DNA from: Lateolabrax maculatus | Taxonomy: Eukaryota; Chordata; Actinopteri; Acropomatiformes; Lateolabracidae | Length of the DNA stretch: 64,000 nucleotides | Direction of reading: 5' to 3' | Assembly (NCBI GenBank): GCA_031216445.1 | Contig: CM062216.1 | Location: 10,815,001-10,879,000 of the forward strand | Part shown: positions 47,786 through 60,500 of the stretch, piece by piece | How positions within the stretch are numbered: the first letter of the stretch is position 1 | Layout of the letters: each line of letters opens with the position of its first letter | The notes under the pieces: generated by a model | Databases searched by the model: none | Told to the model about the DNA's origin: nothing | The model's input: only the letters and a program-made list of their open reading frames with translations | Made by a program: the position numbers and the translations under genes

Positions 47786-48010
47786 TTAAAGGAAAAGGCT
47801 GGTGATGTTTGTTCCTATTGTCAATAAATCCCATTAAAAGACTAAAACAAACTTGATCCTACTAACAAGTATAATCTGTATATCCACTGTGTGATATAGC
47901 TTATTCTTTTGTGCCATCTCCATTGTTGAGATGTTGATAGACCAAATAGTGAACAAATTGAAATTTTGACCTGAAAGATGAAAAGTCAGAGGAGTCAGAG
48001 AATCATTTAC
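47786..48010 (+). mobile_element. TTAA-class fish repeat
   Basis: Starts TTAAAGGAAAAGGCTGGTGATG. It continues with CCATTAAAAGAC, CTTGATCCTACTAACAAGTA, TTGTGCCATCTCCATTG and GACCAAATAGTGAACAAATT, a word order I recognise from a dispersed fish repeat. It is non-coding and the right end is uncertain. Confidence 0.6.
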
Positions 48011-51000
48011 TCACCATGGCAATCAAGCAATACCTGCATGCACAGCCCAGCCGAGCTATCAGAAACCATTTCCAACAAGTAAACACAAATGCTTTCATAT
48101 TTCCATATTATAATCATCGTAAGACATTGAGCACCGTAGATAGAAGGCAGCCACAGGTTTATTTTGCATAAATGTAAATCATTTTCAAATGAGCAATGCA
48201 AGAATTAAAGTGTTTTCTCATAAGGACATAAAAGAAAATCAATTATTGTAGTGTACATAGTATGCAGCAAGCCCTATCTCATTGTATTGAAGGTGTTTTC
48301 AATTTTGAGTAAATGCAATGGGTAAGTGAATCTGCATGTTTGAAAGCGCTGAGACGGTACAAAGGAAATATGTGACAACTGCATTCAAACAACATGTAGC
48401 CTTTCAATCGTAGTTCTAAATGGAAAACTGTTATTGTTGTATTTGTGCTTATTATTTTACACCCATTCGGTGCAGGTTTTGACCTCTGAATCCTTTCTCA
48501 GAAGTAATTATACCCGAATACCAATCATTGGAATATATCATGGTCCCAAATACTGAAAATTACAACCTATTATGAAGTTAGATGAAGTTTGTTTTTGAAA
48601 GGAATGTGAAAGAAAGAAAGCCTGACCGGTCAGTCAGCAAAACACACGGAATTAAACCCAAGTCGATAATGCAGATGGATGTGTGTAGTAAATTTATAGC
48701 CAGACAAAACAATCCATAGGGTAATAAGGATTATGGGATGGATAATCTGTGAGGACTATTGACAAATAGAAATGATCCTGATGCTCTGAGGAGAAGTTAA
48801 TAGTTTCATTAATTTTGTGTAATAACAATAAAGCACCTTGGTGCGTGTAAGATGAAACAGTGCATAATCATACAAACATTAGTGATGATAACAGTGACAG
48901 TTTCTGGGCACAACTGCACAGCATTAAGAATTTTGGAACGTAGTTTGATAAACTTTCCTTCGACTAGTGCAGCTGCAGATCACGTGAGTTGCCTTAATGA
49001 TCAAATTATTCACTGTATCTTCCAGTCTCAACTCTGCCCCGAGTCAGTCTGTGGAAAAGTTTGTATCTGTATTCTAACCAGACGTCCTCTGTTCTTTTAA
49101 AACTGTTGAATTAGGAAACCGCACTACATATTGTATTGTGTATATCAGGCTTCCTTTCCTTCTGCCTCTTGCACAAATCTATAGTGCTCATTACTTTTAC
49201 GCGTTTTACGTGTCATTCTAGCATTGCTTTCAAAACAGCACTGTGGTGAACACACATAACTAATTGGTGTTGGAGCACCCGTCAATGAAACGATCTGTGG
49301 TTGGTGGTAATTTTTTAATGTTCATTTTTAACGATCCAAGAGCTACTCTAGCATTCAATATTGAGTATTTGGCATTAATAAAAGATGGGATTTTCATTCG
49401 GTATCTGAATCCAGGTGCATTTCTGGTGGTCAGACTGACTTCCAAAGGTATAATTTCTGCACATTTCCTTATTTATCAACTAGTTTTTCCCTGTTTTTAC
49501 ACATGTTCTATTGCATGCACCAGGGTTGTACCCACAGATGGGAACACATATATTCCCATTCCTATTTTTTTGTGATCTTATTATTCTTCTTATTTCTCAC
49601 TTTTATGCTAGGAGGTGGTTGGTTAAACCACCTATACTGTTCAAGGTTTACTGCATCCGTGCAACCTCTTTAAAGGTGAGAGTAGCAAAATTGCTTCAAT
49701 ATAATTTCAGCAATTTAGTGAATGACTTTGAATGTACTGCATAGTATATTATCTTTAGGGAAATTAACACCACAGGTTTAATTACCCTGCCATTCTCATT
49801 TATTCTTACAGGGAACCAATTAATACATGTAATTGTACTTGTAAAGCTTCTCATTAAAAAAGCTTTTAAACGGCATCCTTCTATGAAGTGTGTGAGAGAG
49901 CTCTTCATATCAGCTGCAATTATAGTTCTGTTTTTTTTTTTCAAAATACTGGGTTGTTTCTGAGAGAAACTCTGACACAAATACATTCTTGTTTATTTTC
50001 AGGGACTGTTTTTTGTGTTTTTTTTACATTTCTTATATATCCCTATATGTTTCTCTCAAATGCCCACCCCTACCTCCACATGCTGCTTGCAGTATTAATT
50101 TAATCATAAAATGCCACATTTTTTTCTTGCCCGTCATGTTATGAAATAAATGCAAAAAATTTTCAGTTGATTGATGAGATGATCTGCTGGTTCACTTGCT
50201 CAATGAAATGTTGTTTATTTTCCTGCTATCCCACGACCAGAGTACTTTTTTTTTTTCAATTTCTGCTGAATTCCCTGATTAGATTGTTAAAAAAAGAGGG
50301 AGAGAGAGAGAGAAAATAAAAGTACTCATGACCAGGAATGAATCCTTTAACTTTTCCACTCCTCCTTCAGGAAGTGATTTGGAGCAGAAACATTGAGGAT
50401 GGAAGAGGCAGAGAGGGGGGAACAAGGGAAAGTCAAGGCAATTTGGCACAGTGTATTTTCTACTCCATCATTAAACATGGACGTCAGTTATTTATGGAGT
50501 GGCCCTATTGTAACTGATGTATTCCAAACTTACAATATGCCTCATAGCCGATCAAAATTATGCACACATACAATAGGAAAATCTTATTCATGATTCTTTA
50601 TTCTAATGGTCTGTATAGTTTGAGCACACGGAATAACCTTTTTTCTGCAGCCTTTACTGAGTACAGACTATCTTTGTCTGTGGTCTGACACTGCCAACGC
50701 TGGCTCTTTGCTTTGATGCTGAGCAGTAGCTAGTTAACCAGCTAGATAGGTCGCATGTGCAGCCTTGTTAAGCTATTTAGCTCCTTTGCATGCTGCAAGA
50801 GGTTAGTAACTGTGTCTGTTGACAGCAGAAGCCTCTGGTTGGTTGATACAGAATTACATTGTTGATGCTCTAGCTAACACGAACAACAGAACTCCAAAAA
50901 CATTTATGTTATTATAACGGAATAATGAAATAATATTTCACAATAATGAATAACGTTTAAACTTATTAAAATAATTTCACAAATATTTTGTTCATTTATT

Positions 51001-52342
51001 AAATTCACAACATTTATTTATGTGAACATTGATTTCATAATTGCTTAATTATTTATTCCATAATTAACCCACAGGTGTGTAACTGGAAGCCAAGCACAAT
51101 GTTGCTAATTTAGTTATCTGAAAACAACAAATCACTTAGTGTGAAATCGATATTCAAAAATTATGAAAAGGACCATGTTGCACTTAACGACACATTTATG
51201 AGCCTCCTTAAGTTATGGGCAAATTTAAGTTCTTTTGTCTGTATATAATTACAATATAAAGCTCCTTATCTTCACAAAGTCATGGATTTTATGTCTTTAG
51301 TAAACTGGATAACCTGAATCTGAATACAAAAGCGACCACATAGAACAGAGGCCACGGTGCCATAACCAAAAATGTCCTTGTGAGGTAAAAACAGTGACAA
51401 CCATTAAGTGCAGGGGAAATACAAAACATAAAAAGTCCTGCCAACTCTTTCAAAAAATAATGGAGCTATCAGCTGTAATGACATGGCCTCTGCAGCGGGA
51501 GACTCAGGGAATATTCAATCTGAAGGCTGTAAAAGAGCATTGTCAACCCTGTTAACAGCCGACCCCTAAAAGCAATGTCTGGTTACATGTTAGGACTTAA
51601 CCGGTGGAAGCACTTCCTCTGTGCACTCCATCTACCCCAAGGAGATTGAGTGTGAAGATAATGCACCAAGAAAGATGTCATAGTCACAGCTTAGGCCTCC
51701 CCTCCCATACCAATGTAGTCGTACTCTGGAGGCATCAACAAGGTGTAGGGACAAGAAAGTGATAAATCTAATACACGCTGACTGAAAGCTAACAGAGTCG
51801 GATGCTGTTAAGGCAACTTTTTTCTTTTTCTTCTTTTTTTTCGGTTGAATAAGTGGTTCCCTCAGACTCAAGCAAAAAACAGAATACTATATTCCACCTC
51901 TTCCATCTCGAGCATGATAAAAATGATGTCCTGAAACTGTACTCAATATCAATGATTATTGACATTATTAAAATTGCACCAAAGGCTCCTCACCTTGTGG
52001 GTGTGTTTGCATCCCCACCCCAATGACCTTGTGTGTCTGAAGAGAGCAAAATGTCATAAGTATGGATTGTAATATAGTTTTGACAGGGTTATTTCATGTG
52101 GTCACATGGGAAATGGAGTTGTCAGCACAATGTTGTCAAGCTATAATGTAAACAGATATTTTACATGCCTGTCAGACTAGGGCTAATGTCAGGAGACTGA
52201 GAGAGAGCAGTTGCCTCAGGATCAAATCTCTAATATTAGATTTCCAACAAATACATCAGCATTTGAAAAACCTAGAAACACTTCAAAGAACACCCCACAA
52301 AATGTATTAGTCTTGGAGAATAAATACAGCCAATTGCAGGGT
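48011..52342. other. Unassigned AT-rich DNA
   Basis: No gene identified in about 4.3 kb. 48600-48840 is a compact block with ATTAAT and AATAAG cores that might be a conserved element. A GA-rich tract is at about 50290-50318, and 50890-51065 is very AT-rich with repeated AATAAT and TTCACAA words. Frames near 49264-49744 show no domain. Confidence 0.5.
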
Positions 52343-53240
52343 TTAAAGGGATAGTTCGCGCCGAGTTTGGAGAAGCAGGCAACTGTATCAGCACGGACAG
52401 TAAGCAATGTACTGCTGTGAACGGGGTCAGCAGCAAAATGTATTTTAACCATGTAAAAAAGGGCCACATAAAAAAGTCTATATCAGTTTAATGTAACAGT
52501 AAACTTTGCCGATTTTCAACTGGCTATAGTACTAGTATATGCAAATGAGCAGTTAATTCTGATCCAAACTAACCTTTTAAAACACCAAAGTCACACAATA
52601 ACACAAACAAACTAACCAATCGAGACAGAGGTAGACGAGCAATTCCTGTTCTGTGAGGTAAAATTACTGTTTTAGGAGGAGAATTCGGAGTCTGTGGCTT
52701 TGAAGAGAGCATAGATGGATAAACCAGTGGGCGGTTTGAGGGCGGATGAGGCGGGATGCCATTCCTCTTGTTAGCAAAATGATCAAAATGCATCCTCCTC
52801 GTTTACCTGCCACCCCCCCCTTCCATCTCTCAGTGGCAGAGAGTGGTGGTCATATGAGGCGCCAAACCGGACAAAGGCCGAGGTGAAGTTGCCAGAGGAA
52901 ATTAATGACATTGAGAGATGTTGAAGGACAGTTAAGGTGCGCGAGAGAGAGTGAGTTACCGCCGTGCGAGAGAGGCTGAAAGTGTGCGAGCAAGAACGAG
53001 TTAACTTGCGAAAGAGACCAGGTAATTATTGTGCACTCCCAGTTAAAAATGTACAAATCGCCTACTGGATTTAACGGATTTAGGTGGCTAAGATATGTTT
53101 TGCTGTTGACCTCGTCCACAGCAGTACGTTGCTTAGCGTTTGGGACGGCTGCCTGCTTCTCCAAACTGGGGGCGTGCCGACCGCCGTCTACTGTAGGCCT
53201 CATAAAACCCCACTTCAAAAAATCTGAACGATCCCTTTAA
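52343..53240. mobile_element. Long inverted-repeat DNA element with TTAA ends
   Basis: The element starts TTAAAGGGATAGTTCG (52343) and ends CGATCCCTTTAA (53240), 898 bp. Inside, AGTTTGGAGAAGCAGGC at 52364-52380 is the exact inverse complement of 53151-53167. Similarity then continues inward for over 80 bases (GTACTGCTGTG and AGCAGCAAAA on the left answer their complements on the right). The right arm has about 58 extra bases between terminus and shared block. TTAA lies at both edges, fitting a Kolobok- or piggyBac-like target; the class is inference. No transposase frame is present, so it is non-autonomous. Confidence 0.8.
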
Positions 53241-56157
53241 GACAGACGTTGAGTCATAAATTACATAAACTATGCTCCTCTATTGTTTAGCAGGGTGCTG
53301 GGTGTTGCAGAACATTTGCTCGGCTCTGTGCGCTTGCACGGTGATTGTGTCCTCACATTAGCAATCAAGTCTATGTACTTTAAGGGTGACATTAATGAAT
53401 TACTTGCTCTTTATGGACAGCAGGGCATCCAGATAAGTGATGCCTTTCGCAAACAAATTATTCTGTTTTAAGATGTGCACTTTCACATCTCTGTGGCACC
53501 AACAATCTCCCGCTGATTTACAACAGCCATTGGTTACAACTAACACTGTGATTGTAACTTAAGATAATTATTAGTTGAATGTTTTTTTTTTGGCAAAATA
53601 CTTGGATTTTTGTTGTGACATTTTAAATGTTCTGAGAGTGAGTGCTTGGCATCAGTTAACTAAAAACTTGCCACTTTAGTTTTACATAAAACATTAGAAT
53701 ACTGTGTAGTGTATAAAATATAAACTATATATTATTTATAGTATAGATAAATATGTGGATAAAACAATTACTATAATAACGTGACCTTACTTTCCCTTTT
53801 TCTCACATCATAATTACTACAGTCAGTCAAGGGCTTTGGCACCTAAATGTATCTTTTTGGGCTTTTGCTGAAACGCCTGATGCTGTCTCTTAAACAGCAG
53901 TATCAATTTAATTAATTCAATATGATCAACTTGTTTTTACTAACGTGTCTGCTGACTATTGCCAATTAGCTAAAACGCTCTGTAGAGCTGAGGGGAACTG
54001 CAGAGTTGGGTGATTATTCTGTGTGTTTGTCACTGAGACACTCCTTACACATTACACATTGTAATTTAATCCATTGTTAATACAAGAACATTGATCAATG
54101 CAGCTTTACTAGGAATATCTTATTCTAAATATGAAAGCTGACACAAACCAATCATCCATTTAATGTGCATGTGATCATGCGCACACATTTAAAAAAAAAA
54201 TTGTACAAAAAAACTTTTGTCTTTGTTTTTGAAAATGTTTTCTTTTTAAACTTTAGTTTCAAACACTTAAGGTGAAAAAAATGTAAAAGTACAGCAGACA
54301 TCAATTCAACAATCCTGAACAAGTGGGAGCTATAAAGCTTTTATAGCCAATAGTAACTATAACAACACCCTCAACACTTTCTCAACCTCAGGAACTACAC
54401 TTAAGAGCCACTTTGAGTACACATCCCAGTGCGCAGGATCCAACCTTGGAGTCACACACGGGAATATGCAGCCTCTTCCAAGATACACACTGGAGGTCAT
54501 GAATATGGAAATGGAGGCCACCTTCAAGTTTTAATATGCGTACCAAACTTGGATCATTTTACACTCTTATTTATGCACCCAAAACTCTGCAACATCAGAT
54601 TTTTAGCAGATTTTGTTTCCTGATGTTAAACTGAAATCTGCTTTCTGATAAATGCTCCGGACACCAAGTAGAGTAAGATTTTTTTTGTTAAAAGATACAT
54701 CAATATAATAAAATAATTGTTAAAAGAAATCCTTCGTTGGACATTTGGAAACCTTTAGTTTGGACATTAGTCTTTCATGCCTTTGATTTCCACTCATGTA
54801 TGCACATTTTTTATCTCCTTTTTACGGACAATAAAGTTTCCTGAATGTGAATGCACACAGCTTTGCCACACACAGAGGTTGGTTGAATTTTAACGCACCA
54901 TCAAAAGCAACAGCGCTATCAGGGCACATGGAGGGAGCCAAGAAAATTATTTTAATGTGCCGAATTTAACATTCAGTGCATCCATTGTACATGGATAGGG
55001 CTCAGATCAGTGGGGTGTGCTGCCATGTTTCCTCTGAGCGGGTGGTGTCCAGTCCTGTGCCCTGGAAGATATGCAGTTTAAATTCCAGCCAAATTCAACA
55101 CCAGCTGATTTGTTCCTCTCTGTCTGGTCGAAGGCATGCTGATTAGTAAAATTAGTGGGTAAGGTTTGATTGGATTGAAAAACTGCACTCTCCACCACTG
55201 GCAGGGAACATTTGTGTGAATGATGTGCTGCAGAGCCAGAACGCACAGCAGACACCCTCCCATCAGCCAAACAGGGTGTCCAGGAATGCTGTAACATTAT
55301 ACTCATGCCCTTCATTGTCAATCACAAAGAGCAGAACACAAAATATGTATATATTAAGTGTTACAAAAACACAGAAAATTAGAGAAATTAATTTTATTTC
55401 TTGTAAAAGTTACAATCTTAATGTACTTGAAAAGAAAAAACGAAATGTTGCAAATTGAATCTATAAAACTTTCATTTTAAATACAACTTATTAAAGAGGC
55501 TTTGCAACAACAGTAAACAGGCACGTGCCATATTGTACATGTACATGTGAATCGAGGCTGAATAATTTAGTGTTATTTGGACTGAAGACCTTTTTCACTC
55601 AGAAACTGTCTGAGCCTGAGATAGCGTAATAGTGTTTAAGGGCTGACAGAATGCGATGGATGCTATCTTTAATTGAGAAGTTCTCGGTGTACTTGTTGGC
55701 TCAACAGAACTACCAAGAAATGACGACTGCTTTCACTTCAATTGGCCTGCCTGAACCCTAGAAAACGTCTTAAAAGGAAATTTCATTAAAAATCACTTTG
55801 GTCGAGTTCTCCTCTTTCCAATACTTTCCAGCAAGTTCCATTTCTTGAACCTGTGCATTGTGATTTTTTAAATTATATTGACACAATAAATTTAATTATC
55901 ACTGTTTTACTTAATTTGACTCCTGTATTGTAAAAGCTCACATATAGACAGTGAATGTTTCTGGAAAATGTAACTCATACCTGTTCCATAAGGTGTGCAG
56001 CAAGTAGTTCGATAACTGTATTACATTTGTTAATATTAAATAAGTGACTTTCATTTTGGATGATTTGAACAATATTTAGGTCAGACATAGATTTAAGACT
56101 TGTATATTTCTTTTTAGTTACAATTTGAACCACCGCAGTATTACACTGCCATTCTTT
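53241..56157. other. Unassigned AT-rich DNA
   Basis: No gene. 53345-53475 stays open for a 62-codon frame and has homeodomain-like ATTAATGAATTA; it may be a conserved element. Frames at 54429-54623 and 55007-55321 show no recognisable domain. Confidence 0.5.
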
Positions 56158-56290
56158 GTTATATCAAGGTATCAAGGTCATTTATTTGTAATTTTACAAC
56201 ACAGGGCTGCACAACCAAATGTAAGTTGTAGCCCCTTCGTTCTACACAAAGATAGAATATACACAGGCACATTATAACAGGTTAACACAT
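56158..56290 (-). mobile_element. Retroposon 3' end, minus strand
   Basis: On the minus strand the sequence reads GGGGCTACAACTTACATTTG, GCAGCCCTGTGTTGTAAAAT, then AAATAAATGACCTTGATACC and a repeated CTTGATA tail (plus-strand 56158-56180). A polyadenylation signal followed by a short tandem tail is typical of LINE-derived sequence. The body to the right (to about 56830) may belong to it but is not recognisable. Confidence 0.55.
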
Positions 56291-57123
56291 ACATAGTTGC
56301 AGGATATCATTTTTACATCCCAATTTTTATATCAAAATGATTTGGCTTGATTTTTATATAATCATCCAGGGTGATATGACAATCATTAGTCGTGGCTTTT
56401 CATTTGGTGTAGGCCATTTGAATTCACAGAGCATTATTAATGTGATGCTAAGAGTCAAAGATAATGAAAAACCTGCTGCGTAGCTCTGCTGAGATCCTTG
56501 GAGTTATGATTTCAATTGCTATGCACAACTTGATGTTCAAGGTCTGGAGTCTTTCTTGAATGAATGCTTGGAATCTGGCTCTAGGGGTTAACAAGGAGGC
56601 TCCATATACTATTTAACAATTCAGCCCATGCTCACCCCACGTGACGGTGCATGCAATAGGGCCTGCACTTGTTTATATCTCTGGATAAAGCATCCCACTG
56701 GCCGCAAATTAAGCATTCAGGCTCGGCAGCCTTGTTGTGCTCCAGGATGACGTGTTTAGAGTACTAAATCTGACTCTGAGCCCTAGGTACACCGCAATCT
56801 TGTTTGGGGGCTTCATAAGTTCTAAAGCTATCATACCCTTTTAAACGACTTCAATACACATGATTTCTTCTTGATATAGAAATAAATTCATAATATCTTT
56901 AAATGGGAAGACTTTTTTGGGATTCATTCCTTGGTAGTGATTACACATTTGGCCCAGGTTTATCACATGTAATCTTGTAGAAAGAAATACTCAGCATAGT
57001 ATAAAGGTCAAATTAATCAGACACCTACCGTCTGTTAAAATGTTTTTAGTATGAAAAGCCATGGACCAAACGATTTAATTTTTACTCAGAAATCTACTTT
57101 ATTTATGCAGTCATGAAACCCCC
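56291..57123. other. Unassigned DNA
   Basis: No gene seen. It may be the eroded body of the retroposon whose 3' end lies at 56158-56290. Confidence 0.4.
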
Positions 57124-57556
57124 TAGCCTGGCATCGCCAAACTAATTCACAAATGCGTATTAGTCCTCTCAATTTTGATTCCAAGAGGCGTTATCGACGG
57201 GCAGAGACAACCAATCAGAGCATCGAAACGCAGTCCTGCCGGATAGTATGTTCTGTCAGAAGTTCGGCAAACACATATTTCTTATCAACATAAAGTTTAA
57301 GTGCAGTTGTTTGTTCTTCTTTTAGAGTAAATTTACCCTCCAGTCCGTTTAATACTGTAGCCGGCTGCTGAACGTTCCGTATCGGCAGCGCCATCTTGGT
57401 TACTTACAAAGATACATGAACGGCGCTCCTCTCCGTCAGTCATCGTGTTAAACCAGCCTCTTACTAGATAAATGCTTGTGATTGGTTAGTCGGCAGAGAA
57501 ATCAGTTTGAATTAGGGGGAGGCATGAGCCTGCAGATTCATCTGGTTCCCAGGCTA
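57124..57556. mobile_element. Inverted-repeat element with TAGCCTGG ends
   Basis: TAGCCTGG at 57124-57131 is the exact inverse complement of CCAGGCTA at 57549-57556. Sequence between is clearly richer in CpG than its flanks and has no long frame. If the outer TA is the target duplication, the terminal repeat is GCCTGG. I recall TAGCCTGGGAACCAGATGAA-type ends from fish repeats. It is non-autonomous; superfamily not determined. Confidence 0.6.
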
Positions 57557-60500
57557 TCAGATGACAAAGTAAATATTACACAAAATGTAATTTGCAATAT
57601 CTTTAGATCCCTCAACTGCTCTGACACTGACATTTGGAATCCTACCTAACCCTATTTCTAACATTAATCCCATCTCTCCCAAGATTAAGAGTAACCTGAA
57701 TGGACATATCAGATATTAACCTTAAATGAATTGTGGCCAAAATAAATAATAACCACTTATTAATACTGAGCCTCAGAATTCAGCTTGCTAGGACAGAAAT
57801 GTCAGTGGAGCGATGCAGATGAATGAAATTAAAAGATCCTCTCAAATATATTTCAATATTTCCTTCAGCCATTCTAAATACTAGCCAGAATAGAATCATT
57901 TGCCATCAATCAAAAGCTAAATTTGAGTCATTTTAAAATGTTATACTGTATACGTCAATTTACTCTAAGCTAGTATCCAAGATTCTCTGTTCTAATGAAA
58001 AACTATACCACAATGTTTTCCTCACATATTCCACACATTTTTTAAAAAGATGATCATGTTCAAGGTATTTCAATGCATTTTCTACATTAATATTAACATC
58101 TGCCTCAACCCCCCTGCTACTGACACTCCACACTGCACTGTGTTTTGAATTCAGTCCACTGGATGTTTCAGTTCAACACAGCCTTGTATTAGAAAAAATA
58201 ACCCTCCACATATGTCAGAGAGACATTAGAAACGGTTCTTATTAGAGCAATTAATAGATCTTATCTTGCAATGACGACAGGGGAGAAGCCGGATCACACA
58301 CTTTGGAGACAATTCCTCTGACAACATATTACATGCATAATTAAGCGCAAGATATCAGTTAAGCGCTGAGAGGTAAATCTCTGAGGATGATACATACAAG
58401 AACAGACACATGTCCTTATTTCATATTTTTAGCACTTAGCTCTGACTTCTGAGTATCTGGCACTGCAGGGTGACGAGGACAGAGACAACCCATAGTGTGA
58501 GCTGCCTTCTCTTTTTATTATGACTCCTTTCCTCAATTAAACCCCCTACATTTTACACCGATCAATACAGAGGAGTCTATAAAAATGTCAATACCTGAAG
58601 CATAGACTGCAGCGCCAGAGAAGCTGAAGATAATACAGCATCCACTATGTGTGTTTGGCTAACAAGTTCTCCCCTTTGAACTTAATGCAGGCTTCCTTTG
58701 TAAAATACCAAAGCATTGATTAATCCATCTGTACTGATCTGAATTTTCTCTGAGTTGTGTTGCATCCCTTTGAAATATTCAGAGCAGAGCTCTTGGAATA
58801 ACTATTATATGGACCTCTGCTCTCCTAGGGGCAAGCAATGAAAGTGGCTGCATACAAATTAAGTATCAGCAAAGCAAAGGGGGCACAGTGATTGAAACCA
58901 CACTTGCATAATCATGCTTTCACATAAAAATAGCAAGTCATTCATTACAGAGTAGTTGTAGACACAATTAATTGCTTAATTAAATCTGAAATATGTGAAC
59001 AATTTACATATACAGTAAGTAGTCGGTATATGGTATGTGGAAAGGTTAAATATATCATATCGTAGCTGAGAGTGAGGCATCTCGAAATTTGGAGATTTAG
59101 AATCTTTTAGATATACTCTAGGATTAAATGTTAGCCTCTTTCTTCTTATGTGACATAAACTATTTACATCTATAAAAAATCGTCACAAAACTGAAAATGG
59201 GGCTAATATCTTGAAAAGCTCGTGAAAAGTTGACATTTTGGAGACACATGGCTTTCACAGGACAGTGACAGTACTGCATGAGCACGTATCTTGTTCCACA
59301 CAATGCAGCTGCTCTCTGTTTCACTCCCTGTTTGTGGTTAAAATGTCCCACCGTCTCTACATCTAATTGCTATAATCAGACATTATTGTGTTGCAAGTTA
59401 TACACAACAAGCAATGTTCTGTTTACATTCATAAAACAATATCATATCAGGTGATGCATGCTGCTGAAATTGAATAATTATGCTAATAGGTCTGTAGCTT
59501 GTCTTTAAATTAATTATATCAGAAAATATATTAATTTGGAATCTATGGGTACATATTTAATGAGAAAATAATGTTTCCCTTTTTGGTGTCCCACTGTTGT
59601 CAGACTGGGAAGCAGGATAAGATTTAAAGTAAAACCAAAATTAATTGAAATATTCAGGATTAAGGGTGTTATGTAAGCCTGCTGGGTGTAGAAAGTATAC
59701 AGAAATGATGTTTTAGAGGCAACGGGCAACTGTTGCTCGGCAAGAGGAACCCTGCTGCATCTGTTATAGGTGGAAAACAGATGTGTGCCTTTATCCTAAT
59801 GGCTTTACTAAAACTGAGCTGTGTCTGACAAGTAAATGTGGTCAGTCAATTTGATTCAACGTGTTTTCAACTTTGTTTTCTGACACACTTCCTACTGTAT
59901 GTTGTTAAATCCCACTAAAACATAAAAAACATCACACACATAAACTATTTTCATGTGGCTACACTGTTACTTTTACAGCAAAACTTGCAGTGTATTTAGG
60001 GACTTTCAAATGTTAAAATTTTGCTCTCTTGGACCCAGACAAAATGTGAGAATGTGGTTTGCTTTCCAGGGGAATTTATTTTTTTTCAAATTGTATTGGT
60101 AGAAGAGCAGGCAAACAACCTAGAATACATTTGCTGTTATCTTTTATACTTTTCTGTCTCTGAAAGACAATGCATCTGGCAGACAATCCATGAAGGCACA
60201 AAGCAACAATTCATGCCCTGAGCTCGATCATCTGTTGTCCTCAGAACGAAGCTGCTTGGACCTTGACAGACCACAGGCCGGCCCTGCCCCGACGCTCCGG
60301 GCGTCCACACCCTGAGTGGCTTTATTCTCAAATTTTGCCTTAAAATATGCAGCAGTGTTAAACTCTCAGGTGTTATCAGCTGGCTGTCTCCGTGCAGAAA
60401 TGCAGGGTGTGTTTGACTTTTCTTAAAGGTTTCTGCAACAGGGGCAAGCGTCTCAGCTGGCCTCACAGTGTTATCTCTGGCACACTGCCAGCTTGATACA

